Part shown: piece by piece, positions 15,831 to 25,123 of the stretch
Layout: every line of letters starts with the position of its first letter
Position numbering within the stretch: position 1 is the first letter of the stretch
From: Paenibacillus pinihumi DSM 23905 = JCM 16419
Lineage (GTDB): Bacteria > Bacillota > Bacilli > Paenibacillales > Paenibacillaceae
Assembly: GCF_000422505.1 (NCBI RefSeq)
Contig: NZ_KE383865.1
Coordinates: 592,726 to 656,725 of the forward strand
Direction: 5' to 3'
DNA length: 64,000 nucleotides
Notes under the pieces: model-generated
Databases searched by the model: none
What the model saw: only the letters and a program-made list of their open reading frames with translations
Told to the model about the DNA's origin: nothing
Translations under genes and position numbers: made by a program

Positions 15831-17219
15831 TCACTCCTTTGGATGGATCATCTGTTCAGGACGGACGATCCTGTCGAATTGTTCTTCGGTCAGCAGCCCG
15901 CTTTGAAGTGCCGCTTCCTTAAGTGTCAACCCTTCCGTGTGAGCCTTCTTGGCAACGGCAGCGGCATTCTCATACCCAATATGGGGGTTAAGCGCTGTAA
16001 CAAGCATCAGCGATCTGCTCAAATGGTCGCTGATAACCGCCAGATTCGGCTCAATGCCAACCGCACAGTTATCATTAAAGGAACGCATGGCATCAGCCAG
16101 CAGAATTGCGGACTGCAGGAAATTATAGATAATAACGGGCTTGAATACATTCAGTTCAAAGTTCCCCTGGCTGGCAGCAAAGCCGATTGCCGCATCATTG
16201 CCCATGACCTGGCAGGCTACCATTGTCAGCGCCTCGGATTGTGTCGGATTCACCTTGCCCGGCATAATCGAGCTTCCCGGCTCATTGGCGGGAATGGTCA
16301 GCTCGCCGATTCCGGAGCGGGGGCCGCTTGCCAGCCAGCGGACATCGTTGGCAATCTTCATAAGATCGGCAGCGAGCGCCTTGAGCGCACCATGGACGAA
16401 TACGAGCTCGTCGTGGCTCGTCAGCGCATGGAACTTGTTGCTGGCAGAGACAAAGGTTTTGCCGGTCAGACTGCTGATATGCCCGGCGGCCAGCCCGCCG
16501 AACCGGGGATGCGCATTGATTCCTGTTCCTACTGCTGTGCCGCCAATAGCAAGCTCCTGGAGAGACTCCGAGCTGCTTCTGATCATCTGGCCGCTCTTCT
16601 CCAGCATGCGGAACCAGCCGCTAAATTCCTGCCCCAGCGTCAGCGGTGTGGCGTCCTGAAGATGGGTGCGACCAATTTTGATAATATCGGCAAATTGTCT
16701 GCTTTTGTCTGACAGTGTCTCTTTGAGCGTTTCCAAAGCCGGCAGCACTTGATCCTCAATGGCTGTCAATGCGGCAATATGCATAGCAGTAGGGAACGTG
16801 TCATTCGAGCTTTGGGAGAGGTTGACATCGTCATTGGGATGTACACGGACATCGCTGCCGGCGCCCGCAAGCCGCTGGTTAGACAGATATGCAATCACTT
16901 CGTTGACATTCATATTGGACTGTGTGCCGCTTCCAGTCTGCCAAACCACGAGAGGGAAGTGTTCATCCGCCTTGCCGGATATAATATCATCCGCCGAAGC
17001 GATGATGGCCCCGGCCCGTTCATCGTCAAGCTTGCCGAGCTCCCGGTTGGCAAGTGCGGCGCTTTTCTTGAGCACGGCAAATACCCGGATCAGCGCAAGC
17101 GGCATCCGTTCGCTGCCGATCCGAAAGTTTTCCAGACTGCGTTGGGTTTGAGCGCCCCAGTATTTGTCTGAAGGGACTTTGATTTCACCAATTGTATCCT
17201 TCTCAATCCGGTAATCCAT
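15831..17219 (-). CDS. fumC: Class II fumarate hydratase
   Basis: The 462-residue enzyme interconverts fumarate and malate without an iron-sulfur cluster. It has [13 protein letters not shown] (substrate loop), [10 protein letters not shown] with the catalytic His, TSHDE, and the flexible loop [13 protein letters not shown] with the catalytic Ser, all in the usual order and at full length. TTG at 17222 and ATG at 17219 are adjacent; AAGGAG is seven and ten bases away, so either may be used. A near-perfect Fur box precedes it. Confidence 0.95.
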   Translation of the reverse strand: MDYRIEKDTIGEIKVPSDKYWGAQTQRSLENFRIGSERMPLALIRVFAVLKKSAALANRELGKLDDERAGAIIASADDIISGKADEHFPLVVWQTGSGTQSNMNVNEVIAYLSNQRLAGAGSDVRVHPNDDVNLSQSSNDTFPTAMHIAALTAIEDQVLPALETLKETLSDKSRQFADIIKIGRTHLQDATPLTLGQEFSGWFRMLEKSGQMIRSSSESLQELAIGGTAVGTGINAHPRFGGLAAGHISSLTGKTFVSASNKFHALTSHDELVFVHGALKALAADLMKIANDVRWLASGPRSGIGELTIPANEPGSSIMPGKVNPTQSEALTMVACQVMGNDAAIGFAASQGNFELNVFKPVIIYNFLQSAILLADAMRSFNDNCAVGIEPNLAVISDHLSRSLMLVTALNPHIGYENAAAVAKKAHTEGLTLKEAALQSGLLTEEQFDRIVRPEQMIHPKE

Positions 17220-17222
17220 CAA

Positions 17223-17751
17223 TGAATCACTCCTTAATTAATAATGATTATCAATATCATAATTTTATCATGAAACCAGCCCCTTTAAAAGGGCAATCCA
17301 AGTGGACATGAGGGGTAAAAAGGAGTACCATGTAGGTAGGACATAAATATAAGAAGTGATTGGTTATTATAACCCTCATTTCATTATATTTTCAGGCCTG
17401 TCATAACGGCGATTTCGGCATATTGAAGTGCCGGGCACAGACTCCCGACCAGTGGCACAATTGCGGCTGTTAAAGGGTTGGACGTGCCCAAGGCTGCTGC
17501 CAAGGGTGTCCTTATGCATGCCGGCAATGGGCTGCCGCCCGCAGCAGAAAATGGCTGGCGGCCGGACGCTGTCCTGAACATTAAACAATTGTGCAGTATG
17601 GAAAACTTTTGTAGGTTGCAAAACAGAACCATAGAAGGCTCATGATCCGGGTCCGGGCAGCATTAGTCAGGCTGAGAGATTCGATTATGCACAGGTCCGT
17701 TTTGCAAGGAAAGCGTTTTACGCAACACTATAAGTCGGAGGTTCTGTCATT
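17223..17751. other. Intergenic region between fumC and ccdC
   Basis: Divergent region of about 529 bases. It holds the fumC Fur box and a CCCTTTTAAAGGG-type palindrome near 17281-17294. The GC-richer part (17390-17640) carries only two overlapping minus-strand frames without ribosome sites; it could be a decayed gene, but no family is recognisable. Confidence 0.4.
17240..17258 (-). promoter_or_regulatory. Fur box upstream of fumC
   Basis: AATAATGATTATCAATATC matches the classical 19-base Fur site GATAATGATTATCATTATC at 17 positions. It lies 21 bases upstream of the fumC start, in the promoter or leader. TTATGATATTGATAA on the minus strand also contains a -10-like TATGAT, so Fur would cover the promoter. 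Confidence 0.75.
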
Positions 17752-18297
17752 GTGCTGCAGTCTACTCAACTGCTTCAGGCCGGTTCAGTTATTATGTCCC
17801 TGATTGCCGGATGCGCATTAATTATTCTGCGAATCAGGGCCGGGCGGAAGCCTACCACACTGAGGAAAATCATCATGCCGCCCATCGGGATGGCAACAGG
17901 CTTTATAATGTTCGCCCTGCCAATGATGCACATTCCGTGGTTATGGGGACTTTCAGCATGGGGGACAGGGATTCTGATCTTTGCTTTCCCGCTGGTGGTG
18001 ACAACACGGCTGGAACGAAGACAGGCCGATATCTATGTAATCCGGTCCAAAGCTTTCATTTTCATTATGGCCGCCTTGCTGCTTATCAGGCTTGGTCTCC
18101 ATGGCGTTGTGGAGAAGTATATGACGGTTCCGCAGACAGGGTCGTTATTCTTCCTCCTGGCGTTCGGGATGATTGTCCCGTGGAGGCTGGCAATGATCAG
18201 TGAATATATCCGGCTGCGCGACAGCGGACAGCGGGAAGAGGCACAAATGGAAGAGACGGCGGATCAGGGGCAGAAACCGGTACGGAGGCTGACTTGA
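17752..18297 (+). CDS. ccdC: CcdC family membrane protein
   Basis: The GTG start follows GGAGG by nine bases. The 181-residue protein has about five transmembrane helices (residues 7-25, 39-58, 62-80, 100-117, 130-147) and a charged C-terminal tail. The order of GRKPTTLRKIIMPPIGMATGF, then RSKAFIFIM, matches the CcdC family (PF07301) named from a gene next to ccdA in Bacillus. Its function is not established, and no cytochrome c genes are adjacent here. Confidence 0.8.
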   Translation: MLQSTQLLQAGSVIMSLIAGCALIILRIRAGRKPTTLRKIIMPPIGMATGFIMFALPMMHIPWLWGLSAWGTGILIFAFPLVVTTRLERRQADIYVIRSKAFIFIMAALLLIRLGLHGVVEKYMTVPQTGSLFFLLAFGMIVPWRLAMISEYIRLRDSGQREEAQMEETADQGQKPVRRLT

Positions 18298-18481
18298 TCA
18301 GTTTTCACCCGAGTCGGTAGACTCTTTATTCTATGTCGAATTTAGATTGAAAAAATCTCAATTCAATATTTGTTTCCGGTTTCAATTACATAGTATAATT
18401 CTATAATGTGAGATAGTTGTAAATTCTGCGTAAATGTTTCGCAGAGAAATGTAAAATATCGGCCATGAGGGGTAGAACCAA

Positions 18482-19249
18482 TTGAAATTCAGACCGTGCA
18501 TTGATTTGCACCAAGGGAAGGTCAAACAAATCGTCGGAGAGACGCTGAACTCAGATCACCATCAGGTGGTAGAGAACTTTGTCTCCGACCTCAGCCCTGC
18601 TCATTACGCGGCCATGTTCAAGGCCGACGGCCTGACCGGCGGGCATGTCATCATGCTTGGCGGCGGGAATGAGGAGGCTGCCGCTTCGGCACTGCGGGAA
18701 TATCCCGGCGGACTGCAGATCGGCGGGGGGATTACGGCGGAAAGCGCTGCTTCGTATTTGGAATATGGCGCCTCCCATGTTATTGTAACCTCCTATATTT
18801 TCCGGGACGGCAGACTGGACGAGAACAACCTGCAGCGCATTGCTTCTGAAACAGGAAAATCGCGGCTGGTCATCGACTTAAGCTGCAAGGAGCGGGACGG
18901 ACGGTGGTACGTCGTCACGAATCAATGGAAGACATTCAGCGACTTTGAACTCCATCCGTCAAACATTCAGTATCTGGAGCAGTATTGCGACGAGTTTTTG
19001 ATCCATGCGGTTGATGTGGAAGGAAAGCGCACAGGAGTACAGGAGAAGCTTGCCAGCTCGCTGGCCGAATGGACGAGTATCCCGACAACGTATGCCGGGG
19101 GCGCCCGTTCGCTCGACGACCTGGAAAGGTTCGCTCAATTGACAGACAGCAAGCTGGATATCACCATTGGAAGCGCCCTCGATATTTTCGGCGGGGACCT
19201 CTCCTATGCCAGGGTGGTTGAATATTGTGGCCGCCAGGGCATGAACTAG
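18482..19249 (+). CDS. hisA: Eukaryotic-type HisA (His6-like) isomerase
   Basis: The 255-residue TIM barrel reads like yeast His6 rather than bacterial HisA: FRPCIDLHQGKVKQIVGETL near the start, FVSDLSPAHYAAMFKADGLTGGHVI, LQIGGGI, RLVIDLSCKERDGRWYVVTNQW, HAVDVEGKRTG, TYAGGARSLDDL and LDITIGSALDIFGG. This enzyme (ProFAR isomerase) performs the fourth step of histidine synthesis. It stands alone, with no other his gene near. TTG start; GAGGGGT precedes it. Promoter-like TAGTATAATTCTATAAT lies at about 18391-18407. Transfer from or to eukaryotes is an inference. Confidence 0.88.
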   Translation: MKFRPCIDLHQGKVKQIVGETLNSDHHQVVENFVSDLSPAHYAAMFKADGLTGGHVIMLGGGNEEAAASALREYPGGLQIGGGITAESAASYLEYGASHVIVTSYIFRDGRLDENNLQRIASETGKSRLVIDLSCKERDGRWYVVTNQWKTFSDFELHPSNIQYLEQYCDEFLIHAVDVEGKRTGVQEKLASSLAEWTSIPTTYAGGARSLDDLERFAQLTDSKLDITIGSALDIFGGDLSYARVVEYCGRQGMN

Positions 19250-19358
19250 CCAACGCAAGGTATTCATGGAATCATCGATCAAACCACAGACTATAGCGAA
19301 TGCGCTGATTTGCTTCACTGCATTTCTATAGCAAAAAGCAAGCTGGAGGGTTATGGCA

Positions 19359-22205
19359 ATGACAACCATAAGTAGTACACAGTCGCCCTGGCAGACCTAT
19401 TCAGGCCCAAACCTGGGATATATTAATGAACAATACGAACTGTTTCTCCGTGATCCCGACTCTGTAGAGCCGGCTTATAGAACGTTATTCGAGCAGTGGG
19501 GCGAGCCGCCGCTGCAAGCTGAAGAACAACCGACAACGCCTCTCCCGCCGGGACAACGTGAAGGGGTTATTTCGTTTGAGCAAATGGAAAAGCTGGTTGC
19601 TGCAAGCAAGTATGTGTCCAATATCCGGACCTACGGCCATCTGGCAGCGAAGCTTGATCCGCTGGATCTCCTTCCAAAGACGGAAGATGTCCGCATGCTC
19701 AAGCCGGAAAATTACAAATTGACCAGACTGGATCTCATGGGATTGCCGGGAGAGCTGATCTGGGAAAATGCAAAAGGAACCAAAGACAGCGGTCTTGATG
19801 CCGTGGATAAGCTTCTGCAAATTTATACCGGAACAACAGCTTATGAATTTGACCATATTCATGTGCAAGCGGAACGGGAATGGCTGACGAAGCATGTAGA
19901 GCTGCCCGAGAAGCAGACTCCGCTCAGCCTTGACGAGCAGAAAGCACTGCTTGACAGACTAGTTCAAACCGAACAATTCGAACATTTTCTCCATCGGACG
20001 TTCCTCGGCCAAAAACGGTTTTCCGTTGAAGGTCTGGAGGTTCTTATTCCTATGCTCGATGAGCTGGTGCGGAACCACTCCGAGTCCGGTGCGACTGATA
20101 TATTGATGGGTATGGCCCACCGCGGCCGCTTGAATGTGCTCACTCATGTGCTGGGCAAACCATACAGCAAAATTTTTGCGGAGTTCCAGCATGGTTCAAA
20201 TAAAGACTTTATGCCGCCGGAGGACCCGAACGGCAAGACTGGCGACGTGAAATACCATTTGGGCGCCCAGCGCACAATCCAAAATAGCAGCGGCCAGACA
20301 ACCCGGATCACACTTGCGAACAATCCGAGCCATCTGGAGTATGTCAATCCGGTTGTCGAGGGCTTTGCAAGAGCGGCCCAGGAAGACCGCACGCAGCCCG
20401 GTTATCCGAAGCGCAACGAGGATCGCGCCGCTGTCGTGCTCATGCACGGCGACTCCGCATTCCCTGGTGAAGGCATCGTAGCTGAGACGCTGAATTTTGA
20501 CCGGCTTCCGGGCTTCCGCAACGGCGGAACGATCCATATTATTGTCAATAACCGCATCGGCTTCACAACGGAGAGCATTGATTCCCGCTCCACCCGTTAT
20601 GCGAGCGATGTAGCCAAAGGCTTTGATATTCCGATCGTGCACGTGAACGGGGATGATCCGGAAGCATGTATTGCAGCCATTCGCCTGGCCTGCGAATATC
20701 GCAAGGAATTCAAGAAGGACTTTGTCATCGATCTGGTGGGCTACCGCAGATACGGCCACAATGAGATGGATGATCCGCAGCCGACCCAACCGCTTGTATA
20801 CGACAAGATGCGCACTCATTCTTCTGTGCCGAACGTGTACTCGGAATCGCTGGTCAAACGCGGCATTATTACGAGCGATGAACTGCCGAAGATGAAGGAA
20901 GCCATCATCAGCAAGATGGATGAAGCCTATGAGCAGGCAAAAAATCAGGAAGCTGTGAAAACTACCCAGGCTTCGCCGGTGGCGGAAAGACAGGGCTGGA
21001 TCGAGCCGCATACGGGTGTCAGCATGGACCTGCTCAAGGATATGAACGAGCGTCTGCTTGAGCGTCCGGCATCCTTTACGCCGTATTCCAAGCTGGCCAA
21101 CATTTTGCAGCGCCGCTCCGGTGCTCTTGATGAAGGCAAAAAAGTCGACTGGGCACTTGCCGAGACGCTGGCGTTCGCAACCATACTGTCAGACGGTACG
21201 CCAATCCGGATTACCGGCCAGGATGCAGAGCGTGCGACTTTCGCGCACCGGAACCTGGTGCTTCACGACAGCAAGACAGGCGCATTGTACTGCCCGCTGC
21301 ATCATTTGCCGCAGGCTCGCGCTTCCTTCGCAATCTATAACAGCCCGCTCTCCGAAGCAGGGGTGCTCGGCTATGAATATGGCTATAACGTATTTGCACC
21401 AGAGACACTGAATATTTGGGAGGCGCAGTACGGGGACTTCACCAACGTTGCGCAGGTACTGATCGACCAGTTCATTTCCTCCGCGAGAGAGAAATGGTCG
21501 CAAAAATCTTCTATTGTCATGCTGCTGCCGCACAGCTACGAAGGACAGGGGCCGGAGCATTCCAGTGCCCGTCCGGAACGTTTCCTGCAATCCGCTGCAC
21601 AGGACAACTGGACGATTGCCAATCTTACCAGCGCCGCGCAATACTTCCATCTGCTGCGCAGACAGGCGGCCATTGCCGGTACGGATCAGGCCAGACCGCT
21701 GATCGTGATGGCGCCTAAGAGTCTCATCCGCCATCCGCGCGTTGCTTCGCCGGGTACCGATCTGAGCGAGGGCAAGTTCAATACCGTGCTTGAGCAGCCG
21801 GATCTTGGTACGAAGCCGGAGCAGGTAGAGCGGATTGTATTCTGCACAGGCAAGCTGGCGATTGATCTGGATGACGCCATCCAGAACGTAGGAGATCAGG
21901 ACTACTCCTGGCTGCACATTATTCGTGTAGAGCAGCTGTATCCGTTCCCTGAGCAGGAAATCAAGAGCATTCTCTCCCGCTTCACCAAGGTGAAGGAGAT
22001 TATCTGGACTCAAGAGGAGCCGGAAAACATGGGAGCCTGGCGCTATATCAGACCTCATTTGCAAAAGGTGGCGCCTAAGAAAGTTGAAGTGGATTACATT
22101 GGACGTCCGGAGCGCTCCAGCCCGGCCAGTGGCTATAACACCGTTCATGCCCATGAGCAGCAGCAAATTATCGCAGCGGCTCTGCAACTGAAGCAGGATC
22201 ACTAA
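19359..22205 (+). CDS. sucA: 2-oxoglutarate dehydrogenase E1 component
   Basis: The 948-residue thiamine diphosphate enzyme decarboxylates 2-oxoglutarate and transfers succinyl to the E2 lipoyl arm. Visible motifs are [12 protein letters not shown], the TPP/Mg motif [10 protein letters not shown] followed by [21 protein letters not shown], and [14 protein letters not shown] in the transketolase-like half. The N-terminal start resembles that of other E1 proteins ([18 protein letters not shown]). I prefer ATG 19359 to ATG 19353 because GGAGGG ends only two bases before the latter. sucB follows after 17 bases. Confidence 0.96.
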   Translation: MTTISSTQSPWQTYSGPNLGYINEQYELFLRDPDSVEPAYRTLFEQWGEPPLQAEEQPTTPLPPGQREGVISFEQMEKLVAASKYVSNIRTYGHLAAKLDPLDLLPKTEDVRMLKPENYKLTRLDLMGLPGELIWENAKGTKDSGLDAVDKLLQIYTGTTAYEFDHIHVQAEREWLTKHVELPEKQTPLSLDEQKALLDRLVQTEQFEHFLHRTFLGQKRFSVEGLEVLIPMLDELVRNHSESGATDILMGMAHRGRLNVLTHVLGKPYSKIFAEFQHGSNKDFMPPEDPNGKTGDVKYHLGAQRTIQNSSGQTTRITLANNPSHLEYVNPVVEGFARAAQEDRTQPGYPKRNEDRAAVVLMHGDSAFPGEGIVAETLNFDRLPGFRNGGTIHIIVNNRIGFTTESIDSRSTRYASDVAKGFDIPIVHVNGDDPEACIAAIRLACEYRKEFKKDFVIDLVGYRRYGHNEMDDPQPTQPLVYDKMRTHSSVPNVYSESLVKRGIITSDELPKMKEAIISKMDEAYEQAKNQEAVKTTQASPVAERQGWIEPHTGVSMDLLKDMNERLLERPASFTPYSKLANILQRRSGALDEGKKVDWALAETLAFATILSDGTPIRITGQDAERATFAHRNLVLHDSKTGALYCPLHHLPQARASFAIYNSPLSEAGVLGYEYGYNVFAPETLNIWEAQYGDFTNVAQVLIDQFISSAREKWSQKSSIVMLLPHSYEGQGPEHSSARPERFLQSAAQDNWTIANLTSAAQYFHLLRRQAAIAGTDQARPLIVMAPKSLIRHPRVASPGTDLSEGKFNTVLEQPDLGTKPEQVERIVFCTGKLAIDLDDAIQNVGDQDYSWLHIIRVEQLYPFPEQEIKSILSRFTKVKEIIWTQEEPENMGAWRYIRPHLQKVAPKKVEVDYIGRPERSSPASGYNTVHAHEQQQIIAAALQLKQDH

Positions 22206-22222
22206 TAGGGGGGCACTACACA

Positions 22223-23458
22223 ATGTTTGAAGTTAAAGTTCCACAAGTCGGAGAATCGATCACAGAGGCAACCATCTCGCAGTGGCTCGTCAAAGAAGGA
22301 GACCAGATCAGCGCTGGTGATATTCTTCTGGAACTGGAAACCGATAAAGTGAACATGGAGGTTACGGCAGAGGCAAGCGGTGTCGTATCCAAAATTATCA
22401 GACAAACGGGCGACAATGTAAAAGTCGGCGAAGTAGTTGCACAGATTACAGCAGGTGGCGCAGCAGCACCTGCTCCACAGGCTGAGCCGGCGAAGGAATC
22501 CGCTCCGGCGGCCCAGCCTGAAGCTGTGAAGGCAGCTCCGGCAGCCGAACCTGTCAAGCAAGCCCCGGCCGCATCGGAAGCGTCCGTGGTCAATGCGAGC
22601 CCTTCCGCAAGAAAGCTGGCAAGAGAGAAGGGGATTGATCTGAATCAGGCACTGGGCAGAGTCGGTGCGGGCGATATTGCTGCTGTCAGCAATGCGGCTC
22701 CGGCAGCTCCTGCGCAGCCTGCAGCGGTTCAAGCCCAAGCTCCGGTACAGGACGATCCGACTGTTGAGCGCGTGAAGATGTCCAGACGCAGACAGACGAT
22801 TGCCAAGCGTCTTGTAGAAGCGCAGCACACAGCAGCGATGCTGACCACCTTTAATGAGGTCGACATGACGGCCATCATGGACGTGCGCAAGCGCCGCAAG
22901 CAATCCTTTGCTGATAAGCATGATGTAGGGCTTGGTTTCATGTCCTTCTTCACCAAAGCGGTAATCGGCGCCCTGAAGCAGTTCCCGCTGCTGAATGCGC
23001 AAATCGAAGGCGATGAAATTCTTATGCACAAGCGCTATGATATCGGTATCGCGGTTTCAGCTAAAGAAGGTCTTGTTGTACCTGTTGTCAGAGATGCCGA
23101 GCGTCTCAGCTTTGCTGCAATTGAGAAGGAAATTTCCGGGCTGGCCCAGAAGGCTCGTGCCAATACATTGGCATTGTCTGATCTGCAAGGCGGAACCTTT
23201 ACCATCACGAACGGCGGTATTTTTGGTTCCCTGATGTCGACACCGATTTTGAACGCTCCGCAGGTAGGAATTCTCGGCATGCACAAAATCCAGCTTCGTC
23301 CGATAGCCATCGACAACGAGCGTATGGAGAATCGTCCGATGATGTACATTGCCCTTTCCTACGATCACCGCATCGTAGATGGCAGTGAGGCAGTACGCTT
23401 CCTCGTAACCGTGAAAGAGCTGCTGGAAGATCCGGAGTCGCTCTTGCTGGAAGGCTAA
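22223..23458 (+). CDS. sucB: Dihydrolipoyllysine succinyltransferase, 2-oxoglutarate dehydrogenase E2
   Basis: The 411-residue protein has one lipoyl domain with the target lysine in ETDKVNMEV (about residue 42), an Ala/Pro-rich linker (residues 80-125), an E3-binding domain ([17 protein letters not shown]), a second Ala/Pro linker, and the catalytic domain ending with [15 protein letters not shown]-type ribosome site precedes the ATG. It is the second and last gene of the sucA-sucB operon; E3 is not encoded here. Confidence 0.96.
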   Translation: MFEVKVPQVGESITEATISQWLVKEGDQISAGDILLELETDKVNMEVTAEASGVVSKIIRQTGDNVKVGEVVAQITAGGAAAPAPQAEPAKESAPAAQPEAVKAAPAAEPVKQAPAASEASVVNASPSARKLAREKGIDLNQALGRVGAGDIAAVSNAAPAAPAQPAAVQAQAPVQDDPTVERVKMSRRRQTIAKRLVEAQHTAAMLTTFNEVDMTAIMDVRKRRKQSFADKHDVGLGFMSFFTKAVIGALKQFPLLNAQIEGDEILMHKRYDIGIAVSAKEGLVVPVVRDAERLSFAAIEKEISGLAQKARANTLALSDLQGGTFTITNGGIFGSLMSTPILNAPQVGILGMHKIQLRPIAIDNERMENRPMMYIALSYDHRIVDGSEAVRFLVTVKELLEDPESLLLEG

Positions 23459-23484
23459 GCCCTATTGAAATATAATATATAAGA

Positions 23485-23519
23485 AGACCTGTCTTCCCCA
23501 CGAGGGGTGACAGGTCTTT
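23485..23519 (+). terminator. Terminator of sucA-sucB
   Basis: AAGACCTGTC pairs exactly with GACAGGTCTT; an inner CCCC/GGGG adds four pairs. TTTGCTTCT follows. It lies 26 bases after the sucB stop. Confidence 0.85.
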
Positions 23520-23583
23520 GCTTCTATAAGGCCCTGTCCGGCATTCATTTGTTCAACTTATACAGGAAGGAGGCGGCATATCA

Positions 23584-24093
23584 ATGAAGGCAAACAGCAA
23601 GGAAATTGAAGGATTCAAGCCAGTTGCAGACCAGTCGGCCGTTATTCTGATTCTGGGTTCCATGCCGTCAGAGGAATCACTGCGCCGGCAGCAATATTAC
23701 GGCAATCCGCGCAATCATTTTTGGCCGATTTTGTTTGCGCTTTATGATCAAGAGCCCATTAGTGAATACGGGGATCGGATCGCCTTTCTAAAGTCCAAGG
23801 GCATTGCCTTGTGGGATGTGCTTGCCCGCTGCCGCAGGGCCGGGAGCCTGGATGTCAACATTACCGATGAGCAGGCGAATAACTTTTCGAATTTCTATGC
23901 CGCCCATCCAAACATTAAAGCGGTGCTGTTCAATGGAACAAAAGCGGAGAGCGTCTACCGCAAGCAGGTGGGTCTGGACAACGAGCGGACTTATCTTCGT
24001 CTTCCTTCCAGCAGTCCTGTGCCTGGCAAGTACAATTTGACACTGGAGCAGAAAATTGGGGCCTGGCGTGATTTGCTTTTGAACATTCAATAA
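23584..24093 (+). CDS. Uracil-DNA glycosylase superfamily protein (hypoxanthine/UDG family 6 type)
   Basis: The 169-residue protein has LILGSMPSEESL (motif with the first active-site loop), YYGNPRNHFWPIL and C-terminal LPSSSPVPGKYN, the pattern of the DNA-deoxyinosine glycosylase group of the UDG superfamily. It would remove hypoxanthine or uracil-like bases from DNA and leave abasic sites. GGAAGGAGG precedes the ATG. The following gene is an SRAP protein of the class that binds abasic sites. Exact base specificity is unknown. Confidence 0.85.
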   Translation: MKANSKEIEGFKPVADQSAVILILGSMPSEESLRRQQYYGNPRNHFWPILFALYDQEPISEYGDRIAFLKSKGIALWDVLARCRRAGSLDVNITDEQANNFSNFYAAHPNIKAVLFNGTKAESVYRKQVGLDNERTYLRLPSSSPVPGKYNLTLEQKIGAWRDLLLNIQ

Positions 24094-24200
24094 GGCGGGA
24101 GAAAAAGCCCTCTGAGATCATTGAAACAAAAACAGATGCATAGTAATGGGCCTGTCTACAAATAATGGACATTAAATGCCAACAAAGGTGGTCTATTACT

Positions 24201-24875
24201 ATGTGTGATCGTTTTTCTCTTCATGTCCGGACAGATGAGCTTCAGGATAAATATCAGGTACAGCGCATTGAGGGCGAGTACAGGCCACGCTATAATATAG
24301 CGCCGACCCAGTCTATTCCGATTATTGTACAGGGCGAGGGACAGCGGCAGCTTGTTGAGGCACGATGGGGGCTGTTTCCTTTCTGGGCCAAGGATTCAGT
24401 GAATGCGGATTTTGGTTCTGTGAGCAGCAAAAAAATATTTGACCGCATCATCAAACGGCAGCGGTGCCTGATCCCATGCAGCGGATTTTACGGATGGCAT
24501 ATGGAAGGAAAGGACAAACAGGCGTTTCATATTGTTATGAGGGACCAGAAGGTGTTTGCCATGGCTGGACTATATGAGACGCGTGTGGACCCGCGCGGCA
24601 AGCTGCACCGGAGTTGTACCATTGTGACCGCAATGGCCAATACAATTGTCTCTTCTTACCACAGCAGAATGCCAGCTATTATGGATGAAGAAGAGCAGCT
24701 GCGCTGGCTGGACCCGGATATGACGGACCGCTACATGCTGGAGAATCATATCTATTCCTATCCCGCTTCCGCAATGCGCGCCTACCCGGTGACTCCGCTG
24801 TCCCATAATGAGGAGCTGGAAGCGCCTGAATTAATTGAGGAGTTCAGTCCGTCGCTTGCACTCGTAAAGGAGTGA
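24201..24875 (+). CDS. SRAP domain protein (YedK/HMCES-like), divergent active site
   Basis: The start at 24201 places Cys at residue 2 (MCDRF), the residue that crosslinks abasic sites in single-stranded DNA after Met removal; AAAGGTGG lies upstream. The 224-residue protein keeps RYNIAPTQ, RWGLFPFWAKD and SSYHSRMPAIM with the active-site His. Two usual motifs differ: the normal NAR-x-E-T is NADFGSVS, and the normal FYEW (catalytic Glu) is FYGW. It may therefore bind or form the crosslink without normal reversal or lyase activity; this is inference. It stands 107 bases after a DNA glycosylase gene. Confidence 0.88.
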   Translation: MCDRFSLHVRTDELQDKYQVQRIEGEYRPRYNIAPTQSIPIIVQGEGQRQLVEARWGLFPFWAKDSVNADFGSVSSKKIFDRIIKRQRCLIPCSGFYGWHMEGKDKQAFHIVMRDQKVFAMAGLYETRVDPRGKLHRSCTIVTAMANTIVSSYHSRMPAIMDEEEQLRWLDPDMTDRYMLENHIYSYPASAMRAYPVTPLSHNEELEAPELIEEFSPSLALVKE

Positions 24876-24911
24876 CGTGAGAATCGAAGAGTATCCAGGC
24901 TTTTAAGCTGT

Positions 24912-24936
24912 GCCGCATCCGGGATGCGGCTTTTTT
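24912..24936 (+). terminator. Terminator after the SRAP gene
   Basis: GCCGCATCC pairs with GGATGCGGC around a single G-rich turn and is followed by six T residues, 37 bases after the stop. Confidence 0.92.
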
Positions 24937-25123
24937 GTTTTCATTTTCTCTTGCTGCCAAGAGCGGTTACATAAAAGTCCTTTCCTTTTTTGACAATCCC
25001 GCCCTCTTGCCGGATAATACGTAATGGTGTCTATAGACGGACGCGGACGACAGATGTCCGGTCTGATAAGTAGTGGGGAAGCGGAATCAGCTTAAGAAAT
25101 GAATGAGCACAGGAGAGGTGTCA

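Noticed and set aside
17384-17632. Two overlapping minus-strand frames between fumC and ccdC, one with a hydrophobic-looking C-terminus
   Set aside because: No ribosome site and no recognisable family. A decayed gene is possible but not supported enough to list.
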